NCBI RefSeq assembly: GCF_001659785.1
Contig: NZ_CP015961.1
Location: 1,798,001 to 1,862,000 of the forward strand
DNA: 64,000 nt
Source: Dietzia timorensis
Lineage (GTDB): Bacteria; Actinomycetota; Actinomycetes; Mycobacteriales; Mycobacteriaceae
Reading direction: 5' to 3'
The position numbers were made by a program, and so were the translations under genes. Of the stretch, positions 53,791 to 63,805 are shown piece by piece. Each line of letters opens with the position of its first letter. Position 1 is the first letter of the stretch. The notes beneath the pieces were generated by a model. It saw only the letters and a list, made by a program, of their open reading frames with translations. It did no database searches and was not told where the DNA came from.

Positions 53791-54774
53791 TCACTCCTCG
53801 TCGAGGAGTTCCTCGGTCACCGCCGAATCGGTGTCGGGAATCCCGAGCTCCGCTGCTTTGCGGTCGGCCATGGACAGGAGGCGCCGGATGCGCCCGGCTA
53901 TCGCGTCTTTGGTCATCGGCGGCGAGGCGAGCTGTCCGAGCTCTTCGAGCGAACTCTGGCGATGCGTGGTGCGGAGCTCACCTGCCGTGAGCAGGTGGTC
54001 GGGAACGTCCTCGCCGAGAATGTCGAGTGCCCGTTCCACGCGGGCCGCGGCGGCTACTGCCGCCCGGGCGGAGCGGCGGAGGTTCGCGTCGTCGAAGTTC
54101 GCCAGCCTGTTCGCGGTGGCTCGTACCTCGAGCCGCGAGCGGGAATCGTCCCACGCGTCCTTGGTCTTCGGAGCGCCGATCACGCCGAGCAGCGTCGAAA
54201 TGGCCTCGCCATCGCGGATCATCACTCGGTCGGATCCGCGCGCCTCCCTGGCTTTCGCGGTGACGTCCAGTCTCCGTGCCGCTCCGACCAGGGCCATCGC
54301 GGCCTCGGTGCTCGGCGCCGTGATCTCCAGCGCCGCTGACCGGCCGGGCTCCGTGAGCGAGCCGTGGGCGAGGAACGCGCCTCGCCACACGGCCTGCGCG
54401 TCGTGCAAGGCGCCGCGGACGAGGGCCGGCGGCAGACCCTTGACGGGGAAGCCCCTCCCGTCGACGAGTCCTAGGAGGCGGACGATATCGGTGCCCTTAT
54501 CGAGAATGCGGAGAACGTGCTTGTGGCCGCTGCGTCCCGTGCCAGTGCCGATCTGGTGAATCTCCGGACGGGCCCCGAAAAGGGAATCGAGCTCGCCCGA
54601 AAGGCGATGGGCGATGTCGGAGTTCTCGACCTCCACCTCGATGACAAGGCGGTGAGACATGGGCTGCAGGGTTCCGGCGTAACGGATGATCGTGGCCACC
54701 TCTGCGCGCCGGGCAGACTCGCGGTTGTCGTGAACACGCACGAGTTCTTGCTTGACCTGGGCGGTCAGCGACAT
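53791..54774 (-). CDS. whiA: WhiA sporulation/cell-division regulator
   Basis: The 327-aa DNA-binding protein joins a degenerate homing-endonuclease-like N-terminal part with a C-terminal helix-turn-helix. Seen are [54 protein letters not shown], and at the end [20 protein letters not shown] for the HTH. It has no sporulation role in such organisms and probably controls cell division. The ATG at 54774 has AAGGAG upstream. It lies after yvcK (116-nt gap), as in most Gram-positive bacteria. Confidence 0.96.
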   Translation of the reverse strand: MSLTAQVKQELVRVHDNRESARRAEVATIIRYAGTLQPMSHRLVIEVEVENSDIAHRLSGELDSLFGARPEIHQIGTGTGRSGHKHVLRILDKGTDIVRLLGLVDGRGFPVKGLPPALVRGALHDAQAVWRGAFLAHGSLTEPGRSAALEITAPSTEAAMALVGAARRLDVTAKAREARGSDRVMIRDGEAISTLLGVIGAPKTKDAWDDSRSRLEVRATANRLANFDDANLRRSARAAVAAAARVERALDILGEDVPDHLLTAGELRTTHRQSSLEELGQLASPPMTKDAIAGRIRRLLSMADRKAAELGIPDTDSAVTEELLDEE

Positions 54775-54890
54775 TGATGGCTCCTTAATGTGCTTGTGCG
54801 CAGATATGCGCTCACAAGTGTAAGTAACTGGGGTGCACCGTGTGCGGCGCACCGTCGATATCGTCTCGGTTTCGGCCCGGGGGAAGCGAT

Positions 54891-55916
54891 TCAGTCGGTG
54901 CGCCCGATGCGCCCCAGCGCCGCACCGAGCGCATCCGGATCGTGAATCGGCCGGATCCCGCCGTTCGAGGAGTTTTTTGCGACCTCCGCCATCACAACTC
55001 GCGCTCCCAGCGATTCCGCCGTGCGGTTGACCTGTCCCATTTCCCCTTCACTCAGGCCGGTGCGAGGGTCCAGAACGATGGCGTCGAAATCGAGCCCGGG
55101 CGCGTGCTGGCGTAAGACGTGGAGGTGTCTCTCGGTCGAAAACCCTGCCGTCTCCCCCGGCTGCGGAGCGAGATTGAGCACGAGGACCTTCGTTGCAGAA
55201 GTCTGGGCAAGTGCTGTGGAGATTTCGGGCACCAAAACGTTGGGTATCACCGAGGTGAACCAGGATCCCGGACCGAGAACGACCATGTCCGCCTCTGAAA
55301 TGGCGTCCACCACACCGGGCGTGGCGGGAGGGTCGGAAGGGATGAGTCGAACTCGTCGCACCTGACCTGGTGTCGATGCGACCGCCACTTGCCCGACGAT
55401 CGTGCGAACCACCCGCGGGTCGGCCTCCAGACCGAAGACGTCCGCCGCGATATCCAGCGCGACCGGCGACATTGGCATGACGCTGCCGACTGAGCCCAGC
55501 AGGTCCTCTACTACCCGGAGTGCGGCGACCGGATCGGCGAGTTGCTCCCACAGACCAGCGAAAACGAGATTGCCCACGGCGTGGCCCGCCAGAGCGCCGT
55601 TTCCCCCGTAGCGATGCTGGAACAGCGAGGCGAGATCCTGGTGCTCCTCCGATTCTCCCGCGAGGGCGCACAGTGCCATTCGCAGGTCGCCCGGGGGCAA
55701 GATTCCCAGTTCACGGCGCAACCGACCGGAAGAGCCGCCGTCGTCGGCGACAGTCACGACCGCTGTGAGTTTTGAGGCGACTCGCCGAGCTGCCGATAAC
55801 GTCGCCGCCAGTCCGTGCCCTCCGCCGAAGGCGACGAGCGAGCCCACGTCCAGGTCGGGTTCAACCGACTCGTTGGTGCGGGAGATCTTTCGGGCGGAAG
55901 GAGAATCAGGATGCAT
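54891..55916 (-). CDS. yvcK: YvcK/GlmR (CofD-like) UDP-sugar-binding protein
   Basis: The 341-aa protein belongs to the CofD-like gluconeogenesis-factor family. Seen are [51 protein letters not shown] and [19 protein letters not shown]. In other Gram-positives it binds UDP-GlcNAc and governs peptidoglycan precursor flow; in mycobacteria the homologue is a phosphoprotein (CuvA) at the cell wall. It starts 12 nt after rapZ. Full length. Confidence 0.93.
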   Translation of the reverse strand: MHPDSPSARKISRTNESVEPDLDVGSLVAFGGGHGLAATLSAARRVASKLTAVVTVADDGGSSGRLRRELGILPPGDLRMALCALAGESEEHQDLASLFQHRYGGNGALAGHAVGNLVFAGLWEQLADPVAALRVVEDLLGSVGSVMPMSPVALDIAADVFGLEADPRVVRTIVGQVAVASTPGQVRRVRLIPSDPPATPGVVDAISEADMVVLGPGSWFTSVIPNVLVPEISTALAQTSATKVLVLNLAPQPGETAGFSTERHLHVLRQHAPGLDFDAIVLDPRTGLSEGEMGQVNRTAESLGARVVMAEVAKNSSNGGIRPIHDPDALGAALGRIGRTD

Positions 55917-55928
55917 ATGGTGCCTCTA

Positions 55929-56837
55929 TTATTCCCGGCCGAGGTCGCGATGCACGACGGCGACCTCGACATTGTCCAGTGTGCGTAGGCGCTTACCGAG
56001 CTGTTCTGCAACCGCCACACTTCGATGCTTTCCGCCGGTACATCCGACCCCGAGGATCATGTAGCGCTTTCCCTCGCGGCGGTACCCCTCCATCGCGATC
56101 TCGGCCATCTTCTCCGCGCTCTCGAGATAGTCCTCGACACTCGGATCGGACAATACGTACTCGGAGACCGCGGCGTCACGGCCGGAATAACGCCGGAGTT
56201 CGGGCACCCAATATGGATTCGGAAGAAACCGCATGTCGAGCTGGAGGTCGACGTCCCTGGGGACGCCATATTTGAAACCGAAGGATTCGACTATCACCTG
56301 GAAACCGAACTCGGGATTGCCGAACGGAACCTCGAGCCTGCGGCGCAGATCGTGCACCGATAGCGAAGAGGTGTCCACGACGACGTCGGCGCGCGTGAAC
56401 AAGCCGGTGAGGTGGTCGCGCTCCTTGTTGATGCCGTCGACGATCCCGTCTCCGGTTTGGAGGGGATGACGTCGCCGCACGGAATTGAACCGCTGTACGA
56501 GCGAATCCTCGGAAGCATCGAGGAACAGAACCCGAAGCTGTTTTCCGAATGCGGCGATAAACCGGTACACGAGGTTGAGGTTGTTCATCAGGCCGAGGGT
56601 GCGCACGTCGAGGACCACCGCGAGCCGCATGATCGGCTCGTCGGGTTTTGTCGCGACCTGGGCGAGTGCCGGGAACGTCTCGATGGGCGGATTGTCTACC
56701 ACGTACCAACCGAATTCCTCGAGGACCTTCGACGCCGCGTTCTTGCCGGCCCCGCTCATTCCGGTGACAAGCAGAAACTCCTGATCGGGAAGCATCGGAT
56801 TCGTCGTGGGAAAAGGATTGTGTGGTGTACGGGCCAT
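55929..56837 (-). CDS. rapZ: RapZ-family nucleotide-binding protein (YvcJ-like)
   Basis: The 302-aa protein has a P-loop ATP/GTP domain and the RapZ C-terminal domain, with SFGFKYGVPRDVDLQLDMRF, YRREGKRYMILGVGCTGGKH and RSVAVAEQL. The P-loop reads GMSGAGKN: the usual Ser/Thr after GK is Asn33. In E. coli RapZ controls glmS mRNA; in actinobacteria its role is unknown. uvrC lies 10 nt upstream and yvcK 12 nt downstream, the conserved uvrC-rapZ-yvcK-whiA order. Confidence 0.93.
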   Translation of the reverse strand: MARTPHNPFPTTNPMLPDQEFLLVTGMSGAGKNAASKVLEEFGWYVVDNPPIETFPALAQVATKPDEPIMRLAVVLDVRTLGLMNNLNLVYRFIAAFGKQLRVLFLDASEDSLVQRFNSVRRRHPLQTGDGIVDGINKERDHLTGLFTRADVVVDTSSLSVHDLRRRLEVPFGNPEFGFQVIVESFGFKYGVPRDVDLQLDMRFLPNPYWVPELRRYSGRDAAVSEYVLSDPSVEDYLESAEKMAEIAMEGYRREGKRYMILGVGCTGGKHRSVAVAEQLGKRLRTLDNVEVAVVHRDLGRE

Positions 56838-56847
56838 CGCCTCGACC

Positions 56848-58917
56848 TCAACTTTCTTTCGGTGCCCCGCCGGGCGCCGCTTCGTCGGCGTCTGAGCTCA
56901 AGTCTTTCATTTTTCCGCGTTCGGTCGGTGATTCCGTGCTCAAGGCGTCTGCGATGGTCTCGGCTGCCTTGCGTCCGATTCCGTGGACGTCCTGCAGATC
57001 GTCGATACTTGCCGCGGAGATCGCTGCGATCGAGCCGAACTTGTCGATCAACGCCTTGCGCCGCGTAGGACCTAGACCGGGGATCTCGTCGAGTCGCGAG
57101 GAGGTCATGCGCTTGCTTCTCGCGCCGCGGTGCGCGCGGATGGCGAAGCGGTGCGCCTCGTCGCGCAGCCGCTGGAGCATGTACAGCCCCTGCCCCTGCC
57201 GGGGGAAAATCACGGGGAATTCCTCCCCGGGAACCCAGATCTCCTCGAGTCTCTTGGCGATCCCCACGACGGGCACGTCGGTGACACCCAGTTCGTCGAG
57301 AACATCTTGTGCCGCCTCGACCTGCGGCTTGCCGCCGTCCACAACGAAAAGCTGAGGTGGGTAGGCGAATTTTCGAGATGACGCCGTGGGAACCGTGTCC
57401 TCGACTACCGCGCCGCCCTCGGCTGTTTCGTAGATGTCGTCGGGTGTGTCCGTGGGAGCCTGGAGGTGCCGACGGAATCGCCGCCTGGTGACCTCGGCGA
57501 TGGACGCGACGTCGTCGGAGTGCCCGTCCCCTGCGGCCTCGGTGATGCGGTAGGTCCTGTAATCGGACTTCTTCGGCAGCCCGTCTTCGAACACCACGAG
57601 CGAGGCCATGACATCGGTGCCCTGGGTGTGCGAGATGTCGATGCACTCGATGCGCAGTGGTGCCTGGTCCAGGCCGAGATTTTCCGCGATCTCGGCGAGC
57701 GCCTCCGACCTGGTCGTCAGGTCGCCGCTCCTGCGTAGCTTGTGCTGCTTGAGCGCCTCCACCGCATTGCGGTGAACCGTCTCGGCGAGACTCTTTTTCT
57801 CTCCCCGCTGCGGTACTCGCAAAGAGACCTTCGATCCGCGCAGTCCCGTAAGAACCTCGGAGAGCGCGTCCGCCTCCGCGGGTAGCGCAGGGACGAGAAC
57901 CTCGCGGGGAACGGCAACGCCCACCGGCTCATCGGCCGTGGCCACCTGCTCGGCCTCCGTCCCGTAGAACTGCCCGAGAAAATCGGCGATGACGTCGGGC
58001 GCCGCATCTTCCGGGCGGAACTCGCCATCGGCACCGACACCGTGGGAATGCTCGACCACCCAGCCCCGCTGCCCCTGGATTCGTCCGGAGCGGACGTGGA
58101 ATACCTGGACGCTTGCTTCGAGCTCGTCCATTTCGACACCGACCACGTCGGCGTCCGCGGCGTCGGGGAGGACGACGTTCTGCTTCTCCATCGTGCGTTC
58201 GATGGCGCCGAGGTCGTCGCGCAGCCTGGCGGCACGTTCGAAATCGAGGTCCTCTGCTGCCGCGGACATCTCTTTGCTAAGGCGCCTGACAATCGGGCGA
58301 GTATTGCCGGAGAGGAAGTCGCAGAATTCCATCACGATCGCACGGTGCTCTTCGGCACTCACCCGGTCGACGCACGGAGCACTACATTTGTTGATGTAGC
58401 CGAGCAGGCACGGTCTGCCTAGTTGACCGTGTCGTTTGAACACCCCAGCGGAGCACGTGCGTGCCGGAAAGACGCGTGTCAGGGTGTCGAGGGTGTCGCG
58501 GATCGCCCAGGCGTGCGAGTACGGACCGAAGTAGCGCACGCCCTTGCGTCGAGGCCCGCGATAGACGAACAACCGCGGGTACTTCTCGTTGAGGGTGACG
58601 GCGAGCATGGGATACGACTTGTCGTCGCGGTAGCGGACGTTGAAGCGTGGATCGTATTTCTTGATCCAGGTGTACTCGAGTTGAAGTGCCTCGACCTCGG
58701 TGCCCACGACGGTCCAGACGACAGACGCCGCCGACGTCACCATCTGGCGCGTGCGCGGGTGCAAGAGGGTGAGGTCCTGGAAATAATTCCCCAGACGCGA
58801 GCGAAGGTTTTTGGCCTTGCCCACGTAGATCACTCGTCCGTGTTCGTCGCGAAAACGGTAGACCCCGGGGTCCGTGGGTATTGTTCCTGCGGCGGGGCGG
58901 TAGCTTTGTGGATCCAT
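56848..58917 (-). CDS. uvrC: UvrABC excinuclease subunit C
   Basis: The 689-aa protein makes both cuts in nucleotide excision repair. The GIY-YIG nuclease domain is at the start ([20 protein letters not shown]). Then come the cysteine region ([14 protein letters not shown]) and the UVR motif ([20 protein letters not shown]), which binds UvrB. The RNase H-like domain has [16 protein letters not shown] and [15 protein letters not shown]. The tandem helix-hairpin-helix ends with [19 protein letters not shown] and [12 protein letters not shown]. The start is ATG 58917 with GGAAG upstream; a longer frame to 59397 is rejected because it overlaps the PH gene. Confidence 0.97.
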   Translation of the reverse strand: MDPQSYRPAAGTIPTDPGVYRFRDEHGRVIYVGKAKNLRSRLGNYFQDLTLLHPRTRQMVTSAASVVWTVVGTEVEALQLEYTWIKKYDPRFNVRYRDDKSYPMLAVTLNEKYPRLFVYRGPRRKGVRYFGPYSHAWAIRDTLDTLTRVFPARTCSAGVFKRHGQLGRPCLLGYINKCSAPCVDRVSAEEHRAIVMEFCDFLSGNTRPIVRRLSKEMSAAAEDLDFERAARLRDDLGAIERTMEKQNVVLPDAADADVVGVEMDELEASVQVFHVRSGRIQGQRGWVVEHSHGVGADGEFRPEDAAPDVIADFLGQFYGTEAEQVATADEPVGVAVPREVLVPALPAEADALSEVLTGLRGSKVSLRVPQRGEKKSLAETVHRNAVEALKQHKLRRSGDLTTRSEALAEIAENLGLDQAPLRIECIDISHTQGTDVMASLVVFEDGLPKKSDYRTYRITEAAGDGHSDDVASIAEVTRRRFRRHLQAPTDTPDDIYETAEGGAVVEDTVPTASSRKFAYPPQLFVVDGGKPQVEAAQDVLDELGVTDVPVVGIAKRLEEIWVPGEEFPVIFPRQGQGLYMLQRLRDEAHRFAIRAHRGARSKRMTSSRLDEIPGLGPTRRKALIDKFGSIAAISAASIDDLQDVHGIGRKAAETIADALSTESPTERGKMKDLSSDADEAAPGGAPKES

Positions 58918-58931
58918 CGTGCTTCCGCGGT

Positions 58932-59444
58932 CTAGCGGTCGGCGACGTTTTCGGGGTCCGCGGCGCTGGGCTTGTACGTGTGTGCGACATCGCGGAGGGC
59001 GTGCATGGCGGTTACGGCGGCGTCTCCGTCCATCGCCTGGATCGCGGGGATTCCCACGTGCTCGTATGCGGGAAGCTCGAGGCGCGCCCATTGTGCCGAA
59101 AGTGGGAAGGTGAATCCGACGATGTCGTCCCATCGGTAGAGTTTCGTCGCCAACAGCCCGGTGAGTTCCACGCCCTCGGATCCCGCTCGGATCCGAATGC
59201 GGAGCAGTAACAGGATCAATCCGGCGAGGATGATGCCGATGACCACGAACGCGAGCTGGTCGGCGCCGCCGATGTGGACCCCGGTATCGCGGCCCGCGGT
59301 GAGTATCAGGGCCCAGATGATGTGGAGGACGAGTACGGCCACCGCGATGGCGACGGTCCACACACGCAGCTTCTTCGGGCGGTACTCGAGCTCCCACTCC
59401 GCATCGCGGGTGTCGGAGTTCGACTGTTGCGCTTCGCCGCTCAC
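58932..59444 (-). CDS. PH-domain membrane protein (Rv1417-like)
   Basis: This 170-aa protein has two helices (about residues 31-50 and 64-83), then a bacterial PH-like domain from about residue 85, with [40 protein letters not shown] and [12 protein letters not shown]. The GTG at 59444 has AAGGAG 6 nt upstream. It is located between ribH and uvrC, as in M. tuberculosis. Function unknown; the place after ribH seems to be conserved by chance or operon structure. Confidence 0.85.
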   Translation of the reverse strand: MSGEAQQSNSDTRDAEWELEYRPKKLRVWTVAIAVAVLVLHIIWALILTAGRDTGVHIGGADQLAFVVIGIILAGLILLLLRIRIRAGSEGVELTGLLATKLYRWDDIVGFTFPLSAQWARLELPAYEHVGIPAIQAMDGDAAVTAMHALRDVAHTYKPSAADPENVADR

Positions 59445-59533
59445 GTGCAGCTCCTTCGAAAAAACATCGGACCGAATAATCGGGTGTGCGAGGTGCCTAC
59501 TGGCCACGATAGTCCAGTGGGACGACAGTCCTG

Positions 59534-60013
59534 CTAGCCGGAGAGCAGGCGAAGTCTGCGTAGCTCGAGCGCCGCCCCGAGAGCTGCGGAGACGGCCTCG
59601 CCACCCTTGTCCTCGGCGGAGCCGGGGTGGCCGTCTCGCGCGACGGCCTGTTCGTACGAGTTCACCGTGAGCACTCCGTGGGCGACTGGAACGGACTCGT
59701 CGAGCGCGATCCGGGTGAGCCCATCGGTCACCGAATCGCAGACATAGTCGAAATGCGGCGTTTCCCCGCGGATCACGACACCAAGTGCGACGACCGCATC
59801 CGTTTGGCGTGCGAGCTGCTGCGCAACGATGGGAAGTTCGACAGCGCCGGCAACCTGCGCCTCGACGACCGTTGCGTTGGCCGCCTCCGCGACCGCGAGC
59901 GCGCGGCGACGAAGTTGCTCGGTGAGTTCGGCGTTCCACGCCGTGCGTACGATTCCGATCCTCAGCCCACTCGCGTCGGAAACCGTGGCTTCCGGACGTC
60001 CCGCGCCGCTCAT
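59534..60013 (-). CDS. ribH: 6,7-dimethyl-8-ribityllumazine synthase
   Basis: The 159-aa enzyme joins the ribBA and ribD products into lumazine. Seen are [52 protein letters not shown] with the catalytic His, and [21 protein letters not shown] 60013 overlaps the ribBA stop in ATGA. It would assemble in a 60-mer or pentamer; this cannot be told from sequence. Length normal. Confidence 0.96.
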   Translation of the reverse strand: MSGAGRPEATVSDASGLRIGIVRTAWNAELTEQLRRRALAVAEAANATVVEAQVAGAVELPIVAQQLARQTDAVVALGVVIRGETPHFDYVCDSVTDGLTRIALDESVPVAHGVLTVNSYEQAVARDGHPGSAEDKGGEAVSAALGAALELRRLRLLSG

Positions 60014-61362
60014 CGCGCGTTCCCCCGTTCTTCGCCATCGGCGAGATCCTGCAGGAGATGCCCCATCCGGTCCCGCTTGGTTTGCAGGTAGCGTGTGTTC
60101 TCCGGTGTTTGGTTGACCGGGCTGGGCACCCTCTCGGACACGACGATCCCGCCGAGTTCCAGGGCGGACACCTTCTTCGGGTTGTTCGTGATGAGCCGGA
60201 CGCTCTCGGCGCCGAGCTCGCGTAAAACCTGGGCGGCCACCGAGTAGTCGCGTGCGTCGGCGGGCAGACCGAGCTCGAGGTTCGCGTCGACGGTGTCGGT
60301 GCCGCCGTCCTGCAGGTGGTACGCGGCGAGCTTCGCGGCGATCCCGATCCCCCGCCCCTCGTGTCCGCGCAGGTAGACAATCACTCCCCTGCCCGCGGCG
60401 CAGATCTCTTCGACCGCCGCTTCGAGTTGCGCGCCGCAGTCGCAGCGCAGGGAATGGAACACGTCGCCGGTGAGGCATTCGGAGTGCAGCCGCGCGAGGA
60501 CTGGCTCGGGACCGACGAAACGGCCCTCGGCAAGTTCCCCGGCAACGAGCGCGACGTGCTCGACTCCGGTGATCGAATCTCGGAAGCCGATTGCCGTGAG
60601 GTTGCCGGCGGGCACGGGCAGCGACGCCGCCGCGACCTGCTCGACCTGGGTCTCGTTTCGCCTGCGCCACGCACGCAACGCGTCGATCGACACCAGGGCA
60701 AGGTCGTGCTCGTCGGCGATCCGGCGCAGCTCGGGGGTGCGCGCCATGGTCGTCGGATCCTCCTCCGACACCACCTCGCAGATGACGCCGGAGCTGGAGC
60801 GTCCGGCCAGGCGCGCGAAGTCCACCGCTGCCTCGGTGTGGCCGGGGCGCTCGAGGACTCCGCCGTCACGCGCCCGCAACGGAACGACGTGACCGGGCCT
60901 CGACAGGTGGGCCGCGGTCGCTGCGGGATCGGCCAAAACGCGCGCGGTGTGGGCGCGGTCGGCGGCGGAAATACCCGTGGTCACGCCCTCGGCGGCGTCA
61001 CAGGTGACGGTGTAGGCGGTGCCATGCGGATCGGTGTTGTTCTTGACCATCGGCGGAAGGCCGAGTCGATCGCAGGCGGAGCCCTGGAGAGCGACGCAGA
61101 CATAGCCGGAGGAATAGCGCACGAGGAAGCCCATGAGCGCTGGCGTCGCTGCGTCGGCGGCGAAAATGAGGTCGCCCTCGTTCTCGCGGTCCTCGTTGTC
61201 GACCACGATGATGGCCTTGCCGGCGGCGATATCGGAGATGGCCCGTTCGATCGAGTCGAACGGGACCCCGTCATGGGTGCCGTCGACTGAATCGGTGGCG
61301 GGCTGCGAAGGCGTCACGGTGTGCGTCAACCTCGACTTTCGGTTGCGGTGTCGGGTGCGCAT
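60010..61362 (-). CDS. ribBA: bifunctional DHBP synthase / GTP cyclohydrolase II
   Basis: This 450-aa fusion makes both precursors of riboflavin. The N-terminal half is 3,4-dihydroxybutanone-phosphate synthase: [16 protein letters not shown] (acidic loop), [20 protein letters not shown] and [13 protein letters not shown]. The C-terminal half is GTP cyclohydrolase [22 protein letters not shown] with the three zinc Cys, and [19 protein letters not shown] 61362 has GGAG 9 nt upstream; other starts are possible because the first 30 residues are variable. It follows ribE by 34 nt. Confidence 0.96.
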   Translation of the reverse strand: MRTRHRNRKSRLTHTVTPSQPATDSVDGTHDGVPFDSIERAISDIAAGKAIIVVDNEDRENEGDLIFAADAATPALMGFLVRYSSGYVCVALQGSACDRLGLPPMVKNNTDPHGTAYTVTCDAAEGVTTGISAADRAHTARVLADPAATAAHLSRPGHVVPLRARDGGVLERPGHTEAAVDFARLAGRSSSGVICEVVSEEDPTTMARTPELRRIADEHDLALVSIDALRAWRRRNETQVEQVAAASLPVPAGNLTAIGFRDSITGVEHVALVAGELAEGRFVGPEPVLARLHSECLTGDVFHSLRCDCGAQLEAAVEEICAAGRGVIVYLRGHEGRGIGIAAKLAAYHLQDGGTDTVDANLELGLPADARDYSVAAQVLRELGAESVRLITNNPKKVSALELGGIVVSERVPSPVNQTPENTRYLQTKRDRMGHLLQDLADGEERGNAR

Positions 61363-61396
61363 CTGCCGCGCTCCCGCCGGGTTCGAGTGAATGGTG

Positions 61397-62023
61397 CTAG
61401 GTCTGTCGGGCGTTCGTGGAGAACTCGGTGAGCCGTGCGATGTGTTTGGCCACAACGTCGGTTTCGAGGTTCACCGCGTCCCCGTCTCGTAATTGTCCCA
61501 GGGTCGTGTCGGCAAGGGTAACCGGGATAAGCGAAACCTCGAACCAGTGCTCGTCCGAGTCGGCGGGGCTGACCGCGGAGACGGTGAGCGAGACACCCGA
61601 CACGGCGATAGAGCCCTTCTCGACGACGAGCGGCGCGAGCTCCGCGGGAATGGAGAAGCGGAGCACATCCCACTTATCGCCACTACTGCGGTGGACCAGT
61701 GTCCCGGTGCCGTCGATGTGGCCCTGCACGATGTGCCCGTCGAGACGGGAATGGAGCTGCGCGGCCGGCTCGAGGTTGACCTGAGAACCGACCTGTACCT
61801 GCGACATTGCCGAACGCTCCATAGTCTCGCCCATGAGCTCGGTGACGAACGAGCCATCGCCGGGAAGTTCGGTGATCGTCAGGCACACACCCGAGGTCGC
61901 GATGGAATCGCCGAGGGAGGCGTCGCCGAGAACCTCTGCCCCACTGATGCGCATACGAACGATGTCTGCATCGGTCTCGATGGAAGTGACCTCGCCGATT
62001 TGGCGAATGATGCCAGTGAACAC
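61397..62023 (-). CDS. ribE: riboflavin synthase, alpha chain
   Basis: The enzyme (208 aa) dismutates two lumazines to riboflavin. It has the expected two repeated lumazine-binding barrels: [11 protein letters not shown] ... [13 protein letters not shown] and [17 protein letters not shown] ... [15 protein letters not shown]. The GTG at 62023 is preferred over the ATG at 62032. Family proteins begin M-FTGI, and the AAGGGAAGG stretch touches the ATG but stands 9 nt before the GTG. With the ATG, the stop of ribD would overlap it in ATGA; either choice couples the genes. Confidence 0.95.
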   Translation of the reverse strand: MFTGIIRQIGEVTSIETDADIVRMRISGAEVLGDASLGDSIATSGVCLTITELPGDGSFVTELMGETMERSAMSQVQVGSQVNLEPAAQLHSRLDGHIVQGHIDGTGTLVHRSSGDKWDVLRFSIPAELAPLVVEKGSIAVSGVSLTVSAVSPADSDEHWFEVSLIPVTLADTTLGQLRDGDAVNLETDVVAKHIARLTEFSTNARQT

Positions 62024-62028
62024 GTCCG

Positions 62029-63129
62029 TCATCCTTCCCTTTGCTCGATCGGTATCCGCAGGCGCGGTGTGAGTACCGCGAACAGGTCCGATCCGATCAT
62101 TTCTACGGTTTCGATGGTAAACCTGTGCGCCTGCCCTATGGTGTCCACCCCGGCCCCGATTAGCGCCGACGTGCCCGCTCCGAGTAGGGCGGGTGCGATG
62201 TAGGCCTCGATCCGGTCCACCATCCCCGCCTGCATGAATGCTCCGGCGAGATGCGGGCCGCCCTCGAGGAGAACGGATTCGCCGCCAGGCCCGGCGGCGG
62301 AGGCGATGGTTCGAATCGCGGTGAGCGGATCCCTGGTTTGTAAGTGCAGGAATCGGCCGTCCTCACCCCGCACGCGCGCACCGTCCGGTACCTCGGTCTC
62401 CCCCATCACGCACCGCAGTGGTTGCCGCTCGAGCGGCCGTCCCTCCGCGTCGCGCGCCGTGAGCGACGGATCGTCGGCGATCGTTGTGCCGGTGCCGACG
62501 ACGATCGCGTCATGATGCGAGCGCCGCGCGAGGGTATGCGTCCGCGCTTCGGGGCCGGTGATCCACTGGCTGGTGCCGTCCTCGGCGGCGGAGCGGCCAT
62601 CGAGGGACGCCGCGTATTTCCAGGTGACCTGCGGAAGCCCGGTCCTGGCGAGGTGATACCAGGATCCCAGCGGGCCGCGAAGGACATCGGCGCCGCGGCC
62701 GTCCGCCGTCATACCGACATCGCCGTACACGTCGAGCCCGGCGGCGGCGAGGCGATCGGCTCCGCCGGAGGCAACGGGGTTGGGGTCGGCAACCGCGTAC
62801 ACCACGGTGGCCAGGCCTTCGTCGAGAATGCGCTCCGCGCACGGCCCGGTGCGCCCGGTGTGGTTGCACGGCTCGAGCGTGACGACGATGGCGCCGCCGC
62901 GTGCGCGGTCCCCCGCCTCGTCGAGGGCGACGACCTCAGCGTGGCGCCCGCCGGCCGGTTCGGTCGAGCCGGTGGCGACGATGTTCCCGTCTGCATCGAG
63001 TACGACCGCGCCGACGGTCGGATTGGGCCGGGTCGTGCCCCACTTCCCCTCGGCGGTCCGCGCCGCCAGGTCCATGTACGGCGCGAAACGCTCCCGCACG
63101 GCTTTCGGCGGACGGGATCCTGAGGACAT
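62029..63129 (-). CDS. ribD: bifunctional pyrimidine deaminase/reductase RibD
   Basis: This 366-aa protein has an N-terminal zinc deaminase (GGRHAEVVALDEAG, LEPCNHTGRTGPCAERILD) and a C-terminal reductase of the DHFR fold (VTWKYAASLDGRSAAEDGTS, SVLLEGGPHLAGAFM). It does the second and third steps from the GTP cyclohydrolase product. The ATG at 63129 shares one base with the rpe stop (TGATG). In M. tuberculosis the lprG-P55 pair is inserted between ribG and ribC; here ribE follows directly. Confidence 0.96.
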   Translation of the reverse strand: MSSGSRPPKAVRERFAPYMDLAARTAEGKWGTTRPNPTVGAVVLDADGNIVATGSTEPAGGRHAEVVALDEAGDRARGGAIVVTLEPCNHTGRTGPCAERILDEGLATVVYAVADPNPVASGGADRLAAAGLDVYGDVGMTADGRGADVLRGPLGSWYHLARTGLPQVTWKYAASLDGRSAAEDGTSQWITGPEARTHTLARRSHHDAIVVGTGTTIADDPSLTARDAEGRPLERQPLRCVMGETEVPDGARVRGEDGRFLHLQTRDPLTAIRTIASAAGPGGESVLLEGGPHLAGAFMQAGMVDRIEAYIAPALLGAGTSALIGAGVDTIGQAHRFTIETVEMIGSDLFAVLTPRLRIPIEQREG

Positions 63130-63788
63130 CAGCTCGTGGCGAGCGAGCGCAGCGTACGGACGGCCTCGTTCGGGTCCTCGGCGCCGTAGACGGCCGATCC
63201 CGCGACGTAGGTATCGCAACCGGCCGCCGCGGCCTGCGCGATGGTGTCGGCCGAGATCCCGCCATCGATTTGCAGTCGCGTGTCTAGGCCCAGGCGATCG
63301 ATCTCCGCACGGAACGCGCGCGCCTTGTCGAGCATGTCGGGCATGAACGACTGGCCGCCGAAGCCGGGCTCGACGCTCATTATGAGCACGAGATCGAATT
63401 CGGACACCATCTCGAGGTAGTTCTCCGCCGACGTGCCGGGCTTCAACGTGAGCCCCGCCCCGCATCCGGACTCGCGGAGCTTGCGCGCGATGGAGACCGG
63501 ATCGTTCGTCGCCTCGACGTGGAACGTCACATTAGTTGCGCCGGCCTCGACGTAGTCGCCGACCCAGCGGCCCGGGTCCTCGATCATCAGGTGGCAGTCG
63601 AGCGGCTTGTCGGTCACCTTCTTGATCGCCTTCGCGACCGGTGGGCCGATGGTCAGGTTCGGCACGAAATGGCCGTCCATGACGTCGACGTGAATCCAAT
63701 CGGCATCCGGGATGCGCTGAATCTCTGCGTCGAGGCGGGCGAAATCGGCGGACAGGATGGACGGGGCGATCACTACTGGATGGCTCAT
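63129..63788 (-). CDS. rpe: ribulose-phosphate 3-epimerase
   Basis: The 219-aa TIM-barrel enzyme links ribulose- and xylulose-5-phosphate in the pentose phosphate route. Seen are APSILSADFARL, WIHVDVMDGHFVPNLTIGPP, DCHLMIEDP, SVEPGFGGQSFMP and IDGGISADTI with the acid-base Asp. The start is ATG 63788 (GGGAA close upstream) or ATG 63797; TACGAT lies 7 nt before the former, which would also permit a leaderless start. It comes 17 nt after rsmB. Confidence 0.95.
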   Translation of the reverse strand: MSHPVVIAPSILSADFARLDAEIQRIPDADWIHVDVMDGHFVPNLTIGPPVAKAIKKVTDKPLDCHLMIEDPGRWVGDYVEAGATNVTFHVEATNDPVSIARKLRESGCGAGLTLKPGTSAENYLEMVSEFDLVLIMSVEPGFGGQSFMPDMLDKARAFRAEIDRLGLDTRLQIDGGISADTIAQAAAAGCDTYVAGSAVYGAEDPNEAVRTLRSLATS

Positions 63789-63805
63789 GGTTCCCATCGT
63801 ATTGG

